A stretch of 64,000 bases of DNA from Udeniomyces pyricola. Taxonomy: Eukaryota > Basidiomycota > Tremellomycetes > Cystofilobasidiales > Mrakiaceae. The translations under genes and the position numbers were made by a program. The notes beneath the pieces are model-generated. The model saw only the letters and a program-made list of their open reading frames with translations, made no database searches and was not told where the DNA came from. Shown in pieces: positions 47,643-64,000 of the stretch. Within the stretch, counting starts at the first letter, position 1. Every line of letters starts with the position of its first letter. The DNA lies in NCBI GenBank assembly GCA_039545295.1, contig BCIK01000029.1, forward strand, positions 65,123 through 129,122, written 5' to 3'.

Positions 47643-48201
47643 TGTGTAGAACCGTTTGTCGGGATCTCGCCAGCCTTTCCGTTTTTGTCGGCTCGTTCCT
47701 TTTCTTTTCCGTTTGGTTGCGTGTCCGTTTGTTGCGCGCCCTTCGTTTTCCCCTTGCCTCCCCGTCCCACCCTGTTTTTTTGTGGGCCGGTGTCCTATTT
47801 GATGGGATTCCAGTCCAGCCATCTGTTCGTTTGCGCAAAGCTATGTGTGAGATTGAGTGAGATGGTGAGTGAGAGTGTGTGAGAGTGTGTGAGAGTGTGT
47901 GAGATGGTGTGAGAGTGTGTGAGATTGTTCGCATGCGACGATAGTGTGGGCAGGTGTGGGCATGCATATGATGGGCGATGGAAGATTCGATGCGGCTGCG
48001 TGCATATAGTCGACGGTAGACAGCTCACAGACAGCTCAGCGCCGGACGACAAATCGCCGCTGTCTTTTTTTTTCTTTTCCAGCGGCTGACTGACTTTGCT
48101 GGAAGCAAGCAGTATCGAACGTTCGCCCTTGGACGTAATAGCTGGTCAATACTGATCAAGCAAGAATGGGGATACTCTTGATCACCATCACCATCACCAT
48201 C

Positions 48202-48232
<31 letters not shown>

Positions 48233-48514
48233 GACAGAAACATGAAGGAAAACGAAAAGAAAAAGGGAAAGAAGAAGGAACAACTGATCGTACGGTGACC
48301 GCACCCTGACCGTACGGTGACCGCACGGTTTGGCACGTTCTGGAGATGGGCAACCGTACGTACGGTCGCTGTGCAGGCAATGTTCGATATTCGATATGTA
48401 CTATGTCAATGTCTCTCTCTGTTCCTTTCTTGTCCAAAATTGTCACAGTGATCATAGATATGGAAAATGAGCATCGTTCATCAAAAGCCAATCTCGTATG
48501 CTTCCATAATTTCA
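47643..48514. other. Convergent intergenic region with several simple repeats
   Basis: The gap lies between the 3' ends of the carrier and F-box genes. It holds a GAGAGTGTGT-type array at about 47867-47932, an ATC/ATCACC array at about 48180-48236, and two direct copies of CGTACGGTGACCGCAC (48289-48304, 48311-48326) followed by the palindrome CCGTACGTACGG (48354-48365). No gene seen. Confidence 0.6.
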
Positions 48515-50598
48515 TCAATCCTGACTCTCCCCATCATCGCTTACATGGCTGTCATCGCTGTCATCGCTCGCATCGCTTGTATCGCTGACAAAAGACATTA
48601 GCTCTTCCAAAAGTATATCCACAATCGCCGCACTGTTCATCAGAACGAAACAAAGGAGCACGTTGATTCGGTGGAATGGCAAACAATTCAGCAATGCCGA
48701 CTACACATGACATCTAGCTGAAGCATCAACCGTTATATCGATGTCAATCCAGACGGAAAAAAAAAGAGAAAAAAAGATCAAGGACTCACTTCAAGGTGTC
48801 CTTCAATCTACCTGACGTATGTCTAGCTTCCTCAAGATCGATTCCCTCATCACGCAGAGCTCTTCGCACCTCATCGCGAGGCATGTCGCAGATCATCTCG
48901 ATCGGTGAGATCAGCTGAGCTTCTTCGGCGGCGATTATACTGCACGGCCAGCATCCATCCAAGTGCTCTCCGCCCAACCAGACACTCCTCCACTTCAGCG
49001 ACACTGTAGGACCCTCAATCACATATTCCACATTCGCCCCCGTGGAACTCATATTCCAGTTCCAGAGGATTAGGCTGAGGCGGTAATCGTAGATCCTCCG
49101 GACGATCGACCAAAAGCCTTCATATCCACCGAGAGACAGGTAATCGATATGATGATTTGGTTGTCGGACAGTGCAAGCTTGGGTACAACAGGTGAACGAG
49201 TTGAGTACTGTGGAGAGGATAGGTGGCGAGAAGAGCTCGCCTGTAAGCCCGACTGCGGGCTGTAGGTCCAGATGTTGCTTTTGGGGGGGAAGGTCGAAAT
49301 CGTGATAAGGCCACGTATTTTTCATCTGCCAAAGGCATGGGATGACATACGAATGAAAGGACAATGAGCTGTTGATACAAAGAGCGATAAGGTCATATCC
49401 TTTGAGTCATAGAAAATTCGTCGCACTGCGCACTGACCTCTTTAAACACGTCTGGGTCCAAAAGCACGGTAGGAACGCGCTGAGAGGTCTTGATACGCCA
49501 GTAATCGTCCCTTAGCCGATGGTGCATGGCATACCACGATGCATAGGATAACCCCGTTCCGCCGTGGAGGACGATGGTGACAGGATGCATTTCGGAGTAC
49601 ATGAACGGGCCGAAGCAGGGATCTGGACTCTGAAAATGCTCTATCGGGACGCCATCGAGCAAGTCCGATATGATGTCGTACCTTTCGGAGGAGATTCTTG
49701 CATTTTCGGAGGAAGTTTTTGAATTTTGAAAGTAGTAGTTTGAACCATCGGAGCCAAGGTCAAGCGGAGCCCACGTGATGGGCTTCCAATGAAGTTTGGT
49801 GAGCGAGAAGGGAGTAAGATCCATCACGATTTCGAATGTCACCGATAATAGGCTGGGTATTGTGCGGACGACTTCGATAATGTCTTGAGCTAGATGATAT
49901 TGCGGTGGGTTGTATTTGATTTCGAGGCACATGACCTTAGACAGGGAGGTCAAAGCAAGCCGAGAGATAGTGTCCTTATCGCGGTCGAGTCTCACGAAAT
50001 CGATGTCGGACAAGTCGAGGTCGGTCAAGTCGAGGTGGAGATGACGAAGGCCCCAACAACTTTGCCCCTGCACATTATGCCTCTGCACCGTGGTGGAAGC
50101 CAGAAACGATTCAAGGTGATTCATGTCGAGGCTTTGGTTGTTACAGAGTCTGAGGCACAGAGTCCTGGTCCTTACAGGTGGCACGACCTGATGAACAAAG
50201 TAGAAGATCAAATCAAACGAGGTCGTGGACGAGCGGTCAGACCTTTTTCAACTGAGAGGCACGTTTGACCGAGGCAAGTGTATACAGACACAAAGAATGT
50301 CCATGTACGTACACTTCGCAAGAAGCGACAAGTTGAGCGGAGTACTCGGTGGTCCGATTCATATGGCAAGTAGTCCAAGATGCAGAGGATCACATCGAAA
50401 GGGCACTACATCCGAGTGATAGAGGAGCGAAGTAGACGTTGTGATTGAATCGGGCAGGATTTGATGATGGTCAGTGGGGATAGGGATGAAGAGATGGAAT
50501 GATGAGGTCCTAGCTGGAGCCATTGGCCATCAACTAATCGTCATGAAACTCACGTTGATGAGGAAGGGCTGCGGGAGGATATCAAGTGGATCAACCAT
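48515..50598 (-). CDS. F-box protein with acidic SD-repeat tail
   Basis: Probable substrate adaptor of an SCF ubiquitin ligase. Five exons, minus strand: 50598-50554, 50405-50313, 50187-49438, 49325-48790, 48632-48515 (513 residues). The F-box is at about 16-48: CPFDVILCILDYLPYESD and LRSTCRFLRSV, i.e. the LP-xx-xxxx-IL-xxL pattern with the usual late Cys-Arg. The middle (about 60-300) alternates short leucine-rich strands (LRHLHLDLTDLDLSDIDFV, MCLEIKYNP) as in irregular LRR-like F-box proteins of basidiomycetes, which are large fast-evolving families. The last exon adds LLEELMSFVSDTSDASDD and more SD units before the stop; without that splice a TGA follows at once. The target is unknown. The model rests on phase and F-box pattern rather than full-length homology. 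Confidence 0.75.
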
Positions 50599-51300
50599 CA
50601 GCAAGGACAGCAGGACAAGTTACATGCGAGGTGTCGACATCTATACTACTCATGCTGGACATGCTGAAGACGGACTTCCGAGGCTACAGTGAAGAGGGAT
50701 GGTCGATGGTCGGCGTCAACGAATCATCTTGGAACAAGGACCCCCCCCCCCTCTCTCTCCCACATTGAAGACCGAAGTGAAGGCGAAGTTCCGCAAGAAC
50801 AACGACACGCGCGCGACGCGTCAAGCACAAGATGAGTACAACGATCACCTATACATTCTATACTTAGCTCTATGCAGCAACATACAGGTGAGACGTTGGC
50901 GAACGAACACACAACCTCCACTCGCGTATATATACATACGCACGAATGAACTACACCGACACTGTCATCCCAGTTGACGTCGTCATGTCCTTGTCGAGAG
51001 CGAACCAGCGAAGCTCGAAGCGCGTGAGCGCAAGTGCGCGCGTCGCTCAATATTGTTACATAATATTACATGTTATAAACGACTCCTGCTCGATGCTCGT
51101 GCTGCCTTGAGTGCACCGCCTGATGCATCGCTTCAATCGGGGCACGCACGGCGTCTGCAAACCTCTTAACTTGGCAACTAAAAGATGATGAGAGGTGGGG
51201 AGAAAGCAAGTACATTGTATATTCATTCGTGAGTCGCGGGCTGAGATAGTATAACGACAGTCAATTTTGTAAAGTCATATTGGCTGGTTATGTTGCAGCG
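50599..51300. other. Intergenic region, F-box upstream / orphan gene C downstream
   Basis: The gap contains a C run at about 50742-50751 and a balanced-composition remainder. No frame here is convincing and no RNA gene is seen. It includes the F-box promoter. Confidence 0.4.
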
Positions 51301-52745
51301 TCATGCGACATGCGACGGATCCGGCGTCATGCAGTCCAATTCATACCCGAGCTGGCGCGAGATGAGTGAGCGCACGGTACGGGCTCTTCCTTGCACCAAG
51401 AGCTCGTCGGCGATGAACTGAGCAGCCTCTTCCGTCGCGTCCGCAGGATCCCACGCCCACTCGGAGGCCTTCTGCCGGACCTCTGCCTCCATTTGGACGG
51501 CCCTCTCATTCGCCAGCCTGAAACCGTCGACGTCCACCATCTGGGTCTGTAGCATGTCGAGAATGGCGAGAGTGAATTCCTTGGCCGGAGGGATGACTTC
51601 CAGCTTGGCGTGGCACGCCCGGCGGAGAGCTTTGCCCGTCACACGAAGGAGGAGGACATTTGCTTCGCTGGAGGAGGTTGTGGTGGGTTGGACAAAGACC
51701 AGGCGGGTGCTGGGTCGGATGGTCGGGTTGGCGGGAGTCGACTGTCCACCGTAAGAGCCATCAGCCTCGATCATTCGTACCCAGCTCCCGTGATTGGATG
51801 TCAAGGCATCGATCCCGCTTAGCAGGAGATTGGGCACCAAGGGCAGGATGTTCAACAGCAATTGGATTCGGTGTTGAGGCGGGAAGAGGGTAGAATGGAC
51901 CATTAAACCTGCCTTGATCAGACACGAAAGAAACGAAAGAAAAGAAGAAGAAGAAAAAACCAAAAAACAATGAGACAAGGTAAGCAAAGGTTCTCGACGT
52001 TTGATTCGTAGTATTAGTCCGACGTAGGTACAATCGAGCACAAGTCGGAGAATTGTCGAGGGCGCCATTAACCAACATCCAACCCTAATCCCGTGGGAGT
52101 TTGGAATTCCAGATTCCAGATCCCAGCGATCTTAGATATGAGATCTTATCAGGGCCTAGATATCCTAGCGCCCACAAGATATGCGAAACTCTAGCTTACC
52201 TCCTGGTTCAAGCTCCCGATGTGGAAAAACACCATTATCAACACCTTCTTACCAACCCGACCTCCCGCCATCATCCACTCCTTCACCATCGCCTTTGCCC
52301 GCTCTTGCAGACCACCTCCTCTGATCTGTTCCTCCCGCTGGTGTGCAGTCGCAGTGGACATCCTGTACACCCCCACCAGAGGATTCTCCCAGGTCCCGGC
52401 CAGTCCCTCCCGATCGAATCCTGAGTTTTTCCTGCGCTCCCAGTTTTGGATAAGGTGACGCGTAGTTTCCTCATCTGCGACCTCGACTTGCACCTCGGGG
52501 AGTTGCTCGGCATCTCGAAGTTGACCCCAAGACGATCCAGCTGGCCTTCCAACCAAAGGAGTGAGAGCGGTGGAAAGCGAATGAGAAGGAGGTCGCGGAT
52601 TGGAGCTGGTCGTGTGGACGAAGGGAGCCGAGCGCGGAAGTGCTAGTGGAGTGTGATCTGGCCGACGAGCTGGCAGATCAGCTCGCCAAGGTGTCGGCGA
52701 AGCAGCAGGATCACCTAATGGACCGATACAAGGAGAAAAATTCAT
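51301..52745 (-). CDS. Orphan gene C, unrecognised protein
   Basis: I do not recognise this protein. The two-exon model is 52745-52200 and 51912-51301 (385 residues), joined in phase 0 with donor GTAAGC. The first 90 residues are P/S-rich; then come charged helices (VEVADEETTRHLIQNWERRK, LQERAKAMVKEWMMAGG), a hydrophobic stretch VGKKVLIMVFFHIGSL, a leucine-rich segment (IQLLLNILPLVPNLLLSGID) and a charged C-terminal half (FRLANERAVQMEAEVRQKA, WDPADATEEAAQF) ending CMTPDPSHVA. The two hydrophobic segments could be membrane-associated but are short. The frame stays open upstream to 53093 through repeats, so a longer N-terminus cannot be excluded; ATG 52745 is the first plausible one. It diverges from orphan gene D across a repeat block. 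Confidence 0.5.
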
Positions 52746-53337
52746 GTGAGTCCGTAGACAAGAGCTTGGATATCGAGCAAAATGGGCAACTTTGGCATGT
52801 CGACAGCTTACGTACGCGAGGGGTCCATGCTGACGCTTGGGTATACGACATCTTGCTGAACCATGTCGATAGCGTTGGTGTGTGAAGAGTTCATGTGCTT
52901 GGTGTAAGGAGGTAAAGAGTGAAGGTTGTGAAGATGGAGTATGGAGTATGGATTTGAAGATGTAGTGTGGATGTGAAGATGGAGTATGGATGTGGGTATA
53001 TAAGCAGCCAGATAAACTCTTGGCGTTATGGAGAGTATCTAGACGAAGGGATGTGTCTTGGGCTGAGGTTATAGATCGAGAGTATCTAGACAAAGGGATG
53101 TGTCCTGGGCTGGGGTTATAGATCGAGAGTACCTAGACGAAGGGACGTGCCCTCCGCTTACACCAGCACTTCTATGTGCCAGATAAACTCTTGGGGTCAT
53201 AGAGAGTATCTAGATGAAGGAACGTGCCCTCCGCTTACACCGGCACTTCTATAGATATCTCTGGCAGGTTGTAGTTCTATCCACTCACCTAGCTCCCATT
53301 TCTCGTTCAATCTCTCGACACCTGGTTCCTATTCGAG
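52746..53337. promoter_or_regulatory. Repeat-filled divergent spacer between orphans C and D
   Basis: The only upstream DNA for both orphan genes. It contains a TATATAAG word at about 52997-53004 and the modular tandem repeat listed separately. The promoter role is inferred from the head-to-head arrangement. Confidence 0.45.
52926..53252 (+). repeat. Modular tandem repeat block
   Basis: Left part: copies of GAAGATGGAGTATGGATGTG-like units (about 52926-52996). Right part: four units starting GAGAGTATCTAGACGAAGG at 53031, 53078, 53125 and 53202 (spacings 47, 47 and 77). A 24-bp module beginning GCCAGATAAACTCTTGG precedes units 1 (53007) and 4 (53178), and a module CGTGCCCTCCGCTTACACC is shared by units 3 and 4. 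Units 1 and 2 differ at three or four positions. Confidence 0.85.
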
Positions 53338-53881
53338 ATGGAAACCTATCCCGGTCGAATTATCTACATCGTCCTGCCCACCAGCACTCCAGGCTTGTCC
53401 AAATCGGACTTTGCTCGCCCAGTGGCGATCGCCCTACGCCCCCGACAAATTACGTTCCGAGATCGACTGCATCCGAGCTTGCAGGGGCTGTTCCTGGTCT
53501 ACGATAATGAGATCGATGCTTCAAGGGCATATGATTTGGGTCAGTCCGTGCTCCATGCAGTCCAATTCCCATCATGCTGTGTGATCGACCCTACATCCAC
53601 CTAGAATCAACGAGCTGAGCTGAGACGCTCGGGTCTTTCTTTTTACAGCCGAGCGAGACTGTGCGCCCATATTTATCTCTGACAGCAACGTTCCTTATGA
53701 TCGCGAGAGGTTGGTGTACAACGGCTATTTTGACAACGGACAAACATTGTCGTCCAGTGGCCTTCCGTTGCCAAAAACCAAGTTCATCCCGCCGCACCCA
53801 GTTGCCGGAATGGGTTTACCGGAATCAATGCCATCATCATCATCGCCACCACCACCCCAACCAGTCGCGAATCATCCATAA
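53338..53881 (+). CDS. Orphan gene D, small unrecognised protein
   Basis: I do not recognise this protein. The two-exon model is 53338-53539 and 53649-53881 (144 residues) with donor GTCAGT and acceptor TTTTTACAG. It starts METYPGRIIYIVLPTST; a beta-rich, moderately hydrophobic domain follows (LHPSLQGLFLVYDNEIDASR, CAPIFISDSNVPYDRERLVY), then a P/S-rich tail (LPLPKTKFIPPHPVAGMG and a run of serines and prolines) ending QPVANHP. The first exon's frame runs on only to 53604 without splicing. It faces away from orphan gene C across the repeat block and is followed convergently by ARO1. The spliced frame and sensible composition support coding, not homology. Confidence 0.5.
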
Positions 53882-54503
53882 CCTTTTGCCGGTAACTCCA
53901 TCCATAGTCGAGCCTCTGCCCAAGCGGATCGTTTTGAGGGAATGGACGATTCGTGAAACATCAAAAAAAATAAAAAGCTCGAAGCCTTCGAATCTCAGAT
54001 GGTCCGGTCGGGGTCTTATCGAGATCTTTGTCGTCTCATCATCGGCAATACGTTATATATGTGGACTGCTCGCTTTCGAAGGCATCCCGATCGTGAGAAG
54101 CCAGCGGTATTGATGTACATGAAACTTTCAAGTATTGCGTAAATGGGGGCTGAACGACACGTAAAACATCTGGTCAATTTAAAAGAGGCACGAAACAATA
54201 TATATGACTCGACAGCTACATTCTGTTTTCCCTCTACAATTCCGACGACACGCATCTAAATTATTATTGTCAGAAGAAGTTGCGGCGACTGCACGTGCAG
54301 TGCTCCAAAAAAAAAAAAACCTCATGATTTTGATCAATCTCGTAATCCATGTTTGGTTTTTTGTTTTGTCTTTTGGAAAGCTTCATTCTATTTTAACGAT
54401 CGGAAACGACTCATCATATCTTACCCTTCATCCCCCCTCGGATTTTTTTTCTTCTCTCTTTCCGCTCCCCCTCAAAAAGACACTAATTCTCACCCCACTC
54501 GAC
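53882..54503. other. Convergent intergenic region, orphan D / ARO1
   Basis: The spacer of 622 bp between two 3' ends contains T-rich and AT-rich stretches (for example about 54300-54450). No gene supported. Confidence 0.45.
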
Positions 54504-60334
<5,831 letters not shown>

Positions 60335-60871
60335 GTCACACGGTCAAAGAAAGGAGGACAAGGAAGAAGGAGGAGGAGGAGAAGAAGAAGAGGAAAGAGA
60401 AAAGAGAAAAGAGAGAGGAAGCAGTAGGAGAAGTCGACAGAGAAGAAGGTGGAAAGGGCGATTCTGTCGGACGAAGGCGAGTCAGCGGAGGTGGTAGGGG
60501 GGATGGTCGATGGTTGGGGGTCGTTATTGGGCCGTTATTGAGCTGGATGGGATGAATCAAAGAGTCATGGGAGAAAAGGGAGAGAGAAAGAGAGATTATT
60601 TCAATTCTGCCATTCTCCATTCCCAAATCCAATCTCACTTTTCACATCGTCCCGTCGCGTCGGCCGATGTTTTTGACTTTGTCGTTCAGTCCATTAATAA
60701 CAATATGATCGTCCATTGTCATCATCCACATCGTCAACTTCAGTTCACATCGATTCATCTTGATCATATGTAGAGCTCATCGCGAGATCTATATAGTTGG
60801 AATATTATATATATATATATATATACATACGTCGGTTCATTTTTCTCTATCCCACTCAATCAATCAATCAA
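60335..60871. promoter_or_regulatory. ARO1 upstream region / VPS18 3' region
   Basis: Contains the ARO1 promoter on the minus strand: purine-rich on the plus strand near the start (about 60355-60425), hence pyrimidine-rich in the ARO1 sense. A TA repeat lies at about 60811-60826 and an ATCA repeat at about 60858-60874 beside the VPS18 stop. Confidence 0.5.
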
Positions 60872-63824
60872 TCACACCGTCCAATTCCCTTGTTCCTCCT
60901 CCCCTTCCGTCACAAACGGTCGATCCAACCCCATCACCACCCCCTCACACACCACACATTTCCCTGCCAACAACCCATCCAACTCCTCCCTAATCTTCTC
61001 CACCTCTCTCGCCCCTCCACCTCCTCCACCTCCCTTTGACCCCCCACCATCCACACGACCTTTAGCCGATCGACTCCCACTATTGGCAGCACCAGCAGAC
61101 GAAGAAGACGTAGAAGAAGAAGTGAAAGAGAGGGAACCCGTGATGGCCGAAGCGAGGGCATCAGGTACGATCAATTCCCGTAATCGATCCGTCGCGACGG
61201 CCAATCGGTTCCGACCGTTCGAGGAACCAGTGACCCCTCCTCCTCCTGGAGATTGGGCAATGAGGTCTCCAGTGGAAGGGCGAGCTCCAGAGGCGACGGG
61301 CGAAGAGGAAGAGAGGAGGGCTCGGGTCGATGAGATGAGGGGGTTCGTCGAACTGGTCGAGGAGGGATGGGTGAATGTCGATGATGCATAAGGGGAGGCT
61401 TTAACGAGGGCTTGTTGGAGCGCTAAGATGCGACGAAGAGTTGAAGATGGAGAGTATTCTTTGATCTGAAGAAGGAATAGAAGAGGAAGGGGGAGAAGGA
61501 TCAGGAAGATGAGAGATGTGACGTGAAAAGAGAAAGTGAGAAAACCCCCGAATTCGACATGTCAGATGCCGGATTTCAGTCAGCAAATCGCAACAAAACA
61601 AAAACAAAACATGAAACCAACGTACCTGTGTGATGAGACAATCCGCATGCAATCCATGCCCACACGGGAACACATAAAATTGTCGATTCAACAACCCTCC
61701 CTCACACCTCGTACACGTCTCCTCCCCTCCAATCACCACGAACCGATCCTTCAACTTGTCCACATCCCGCTGGATCGCTTCGGCCGATTCGGTCGCGTCG
61801 TCCATCTCGGCTTCGAGCGAGGCAATCTGAGAAGCACACGATTCGAGCGCGAGGCAGAGTTCTTGCTTGAAGTCGTCGATGACAGTGAAATCAGGAAAGA
61901 AGGGGAGGATGTCTTCGATCTTGAGCAATTCGGTCGAGGTGAGGAACTCCATGGCACTGGATGTAGGGGTAAGTCATGAAAGGAAAGAGATAGAGATCAG
62001 TGAAACCACCCCTATGGCCACCACCTATCACCACACACACAAAAACACACGCATCTCGAAAAGGTAACCACCACTTAATCTCAAAGCTGGACGCACGATT
62101 TGATATCCCTCTGATCCTGGACGACAAACTTGGCAATCTTCAACCACAACTTCTTCCTCAACCCTTCCTCTTCGACCGCCGGTTTCTCAGCGCTACTCTT
62201 CGCCAATTCGATATCGCCCTTTTCGAGCGCGAGGTCGACACTACTCTCGTAGAGGCCCATTTTGCTGTAGATGTGGACGCATGCGCGGATGTGACCGCGG
62301 GAGGAGCAGAGACGGAGGGCGTAATCGAGGTCGTAGTAAGGTCGATCGGTCTGAGGGTCATCCGGTGCAGAAGAGAGGTACGCAAGAAGCGCCGCCGCTG
62401 AGGCGTCGGTTGGAGTGGAAGAGGACGGGATGACGGTCGAGGTGGTAGAGGTGGAAGGAGGATGAGATGGAGCGGTAGTACAGAGGAACGTCACGAGGAG
62501 GTTGTGAATCATGGGATCGACCGAGTTGAGTTTGAAGACGACGTGATGGAGGTATCGAATGCCATGCGCGATGGGATCTTGATCGGATCGAGCGAGGGTG
62601 AGAGAGGAAGGAGATAAAGCGGTAGGAAGGCGAGGAGGTTGGACGAGGGCTGGAATGAGTCGTCGGGGATCAAGAAGCGGTTGACGAAGCCAGGCATCGA
62701 CCGTCTCCTTGGGAGCGTGACGCATAAGGATGGGCGAGAATCGATAGTGGAGATCAAGTGAAGCCTGAAAAGGAGCGTTGTCGTGGTCAACATTGCCGGA
62801 GTCCAGATGAAGTCGAGATGAACATCAGTCTGGAGCGTCCCGAAACCTCGACCCCTCTGAACCATGGATACATAGTAAAAAAAGGACGACAAGAGCCAAG
62901 GACCGAATCGTACCTGACGGTTGAGCACATCGACAGCCTTGGTCCATTGCTCCTCAAGGATCCAATGCTCAATCACTTTGGCCGAGTCCTTGACGAGTGT
63001 CGCGAAATAGATATACAAGTCCGTTCGACCATGCGAGAGGAACAGATTGTAGACCGTCGCCGGATCGAGGTTGGTCTAAAAGATTCGAATAACGCGAAAC
63101 GCATACAAACGTTCGAAAATCCGGGGTAAGATTGAGATACAGGGTTTTTGGGTGAAGTTTGAGGAAAGAAAAGTGGTCGTAAGCAAAGGTATTCCGTCGC
63201 ACCTGGTAATCCGAAAGGAATTGCTTGAGTTCGTCTTCGACAAAGCGCCGTTCGAGTTGAAGAGACTCGACGTCTTGCGAGGCTGCTTCGGCAGCAATCA
63301 CTGGACGATAGGGACCCCGGTCAAAGAGGGGGTCAAAGGGAAAGGATAACCAAAGGAAGAAACGAAACAGAAAATCAATCAGCAAACACCTTCTCACCTA
63401 TCAGGGTACACCTCCTAACCCGATCATAAATTGCCCCTCCTAAAACCCAGATAGGACCCAGCGTCAACCGCTTCGAGAACGCACAGTCTTCGAGTGTATC
63501 ACACTTGCTCAGATAGATCTCGACCAACCACGTCGCCAACAGCATTCGCTGCATGCCATCCGTCTTTTTCAACCCATCCAACCTCAAGCCGAGATAATGG
63601 CGCAACGCGTCTCGTTCGCCGGCATCGACGAAGCGAAGGACGACTTCCTCGAACCCTCGGATCGGTCGGCTTCGACCCTTCTCACCGGCCGGCTCAGATG
63701 AAGAGGAGGAGGACGTGGGGATGTTGGCACATTCAGCATATTTGACGGCGGCGGGATGGAAGCGACCGAGAGCGAAAAGGGCATCGGCTTGAAGGGAGAG
63801 AATCAAGGCTTTTTGACTTGTCGT
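60872..63824 (-). CDS. VPS18: Vps18/Pep3 HOPS-CORVET subunit, C-terminal part (5' end outside window)
   Basis: Core subunit of the HOPS and CORVET tethers for endosome-vacuole fusion, working downstream of Rab5 and Rab7. Six exons visible, minus strand: 63824-63485, 63300-63203, 63075-62914, 62764-62097, 61956-61626, 61465-60872 (730 residues, phase 0 at the left-hand edge). The clathrin-repeat-like helices include LSLQADALFALGRFHPAAVKYAE, LRHYLGLRLDGL, FATLVKDSAKVIEHWILEEQW and CVHIYSKMGLYESSVDLAL; then KFVVQDQRDIKSAMEFL and the RING: CTRCEGGLLNRQFYVFPCGH, GLHADCLITQ and, about 180 residues later, KCVVCEGVVMGLDRPF. The gap between RING halves carries an S/G-rich insert (about 110 residues) that is longer than in yeast. 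Bases 63825-64000 look like an intron plus possibly the previous exon's end. Confidence 0.95.
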
Positions 63825-64000
63825 CTGACATTGGAGGAACAGGAAAGGAAAAGCAATCGAAAGAACGCGTTACGTGAGCAAGAGGCAAGTCAATCCACTC
63901 GATATTAAACTACACTGAACAAAATCCAACAGGAAAACGTCTCCTCCCTCATTCTTTTTGACCAAACCCCTCTCTGCATCTCCTTTTTCTGCAATCTTCT

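Noticed and set aside
52191..53093. Longer N-terminus for orphan gene C reaching to 53093
   Set aside because: The extension begins at a TTG codon and translates tandem repeats, so I used ATG 52745 instead.

Overview
This window is nuclear DNA from a fungus, almost certainly a basidiomycete. It encodes a pentafunctional AROM protein, which is typical of fungi, and its genes are broken by roughly 85 short introns with good GT..AG junctions and pyrimidine-rich tails, a density normal for Basidiomycota and far above that of most ascomycetes. I cannot name the genus. Most products had to be assembled across introns; exon coordinates below come from joining conserved protein motifs in phase, and every multi-exon model listed closes in frame. 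The three ambiguous bases (18667, 28569, 37093) all sit in poly-C/poly-G runs.

Layout, left to right: the 3' part of a FucP-type sugar/H+ symporter (38-1087, +); a METTL18/Hpm1 protein-histidine methyltransferase (2557-4523, -); the pre-60S RNA-binding protein Nop15 (4900-7064, +); the nuclear RNA-surveillance factor NRDE2/Nrl1 (8006-13621, -); a Rab5/Ypt5 GTPase with a long insertion (13999-16384, +); an Mpo1/DUF962 sphingolipid alpha-oxidation protein (17873-19611, +); a Tgl2-like lipase (20150-23759, +); an accessory stretch with two unrecognised spliced genes 72 bp apart (25221-26546 and 26619-27493, +); a TDG/Mug-type DNA glycosylase (28165-31192, -); a SIZ/PIAS SUMO E3 ligase (31909-36504, -); a proline/serine-rich protein of unknown function (37175-38611, -); a mitochondrial D-lactate/D-2-hydroxyglutarate dehydrogenase (39446-42735, -); a 3.1-kb intergenic region; the mitochondrial ADP/ATP carrier (45890-47642, +); an F-box protein (48515-50598, -); two further unrecognised genes transcribed away from a tandem-repeat block (51301-52745, - and 53338-53881, +); the AROM polypeptide (54504-60334, -); and the C-terminal two-thirds of the vacuolar HOPS/CORVET subunit Vps18 (60872-63824, -, running off the right edge).

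The recognised genes are conserved housekeeping functions (ribosome assembly, RNA decay, endosome/vacuole traffic, DNA repair, SUMOylation, mitochondrial metabolism, aromatic amino-acid synthesis) and do not form a pathway cluster. Rab5 and Vps18 act in the same endosome-to-vacuole route but lie 44 kb apart. What is unfamiliar sits in two islands, about 24.9-27.5 kb and 51.3-53.9 kb. The first has a duplicated intron-centred segment and two sister introns inside one orphan gene, which suggests recent intron or segment copying. The second has a divergent orphan pair around a modular tandem repeat. These islands are the best places to look for something undescribed; no function can be assigned to them from sequence alone.
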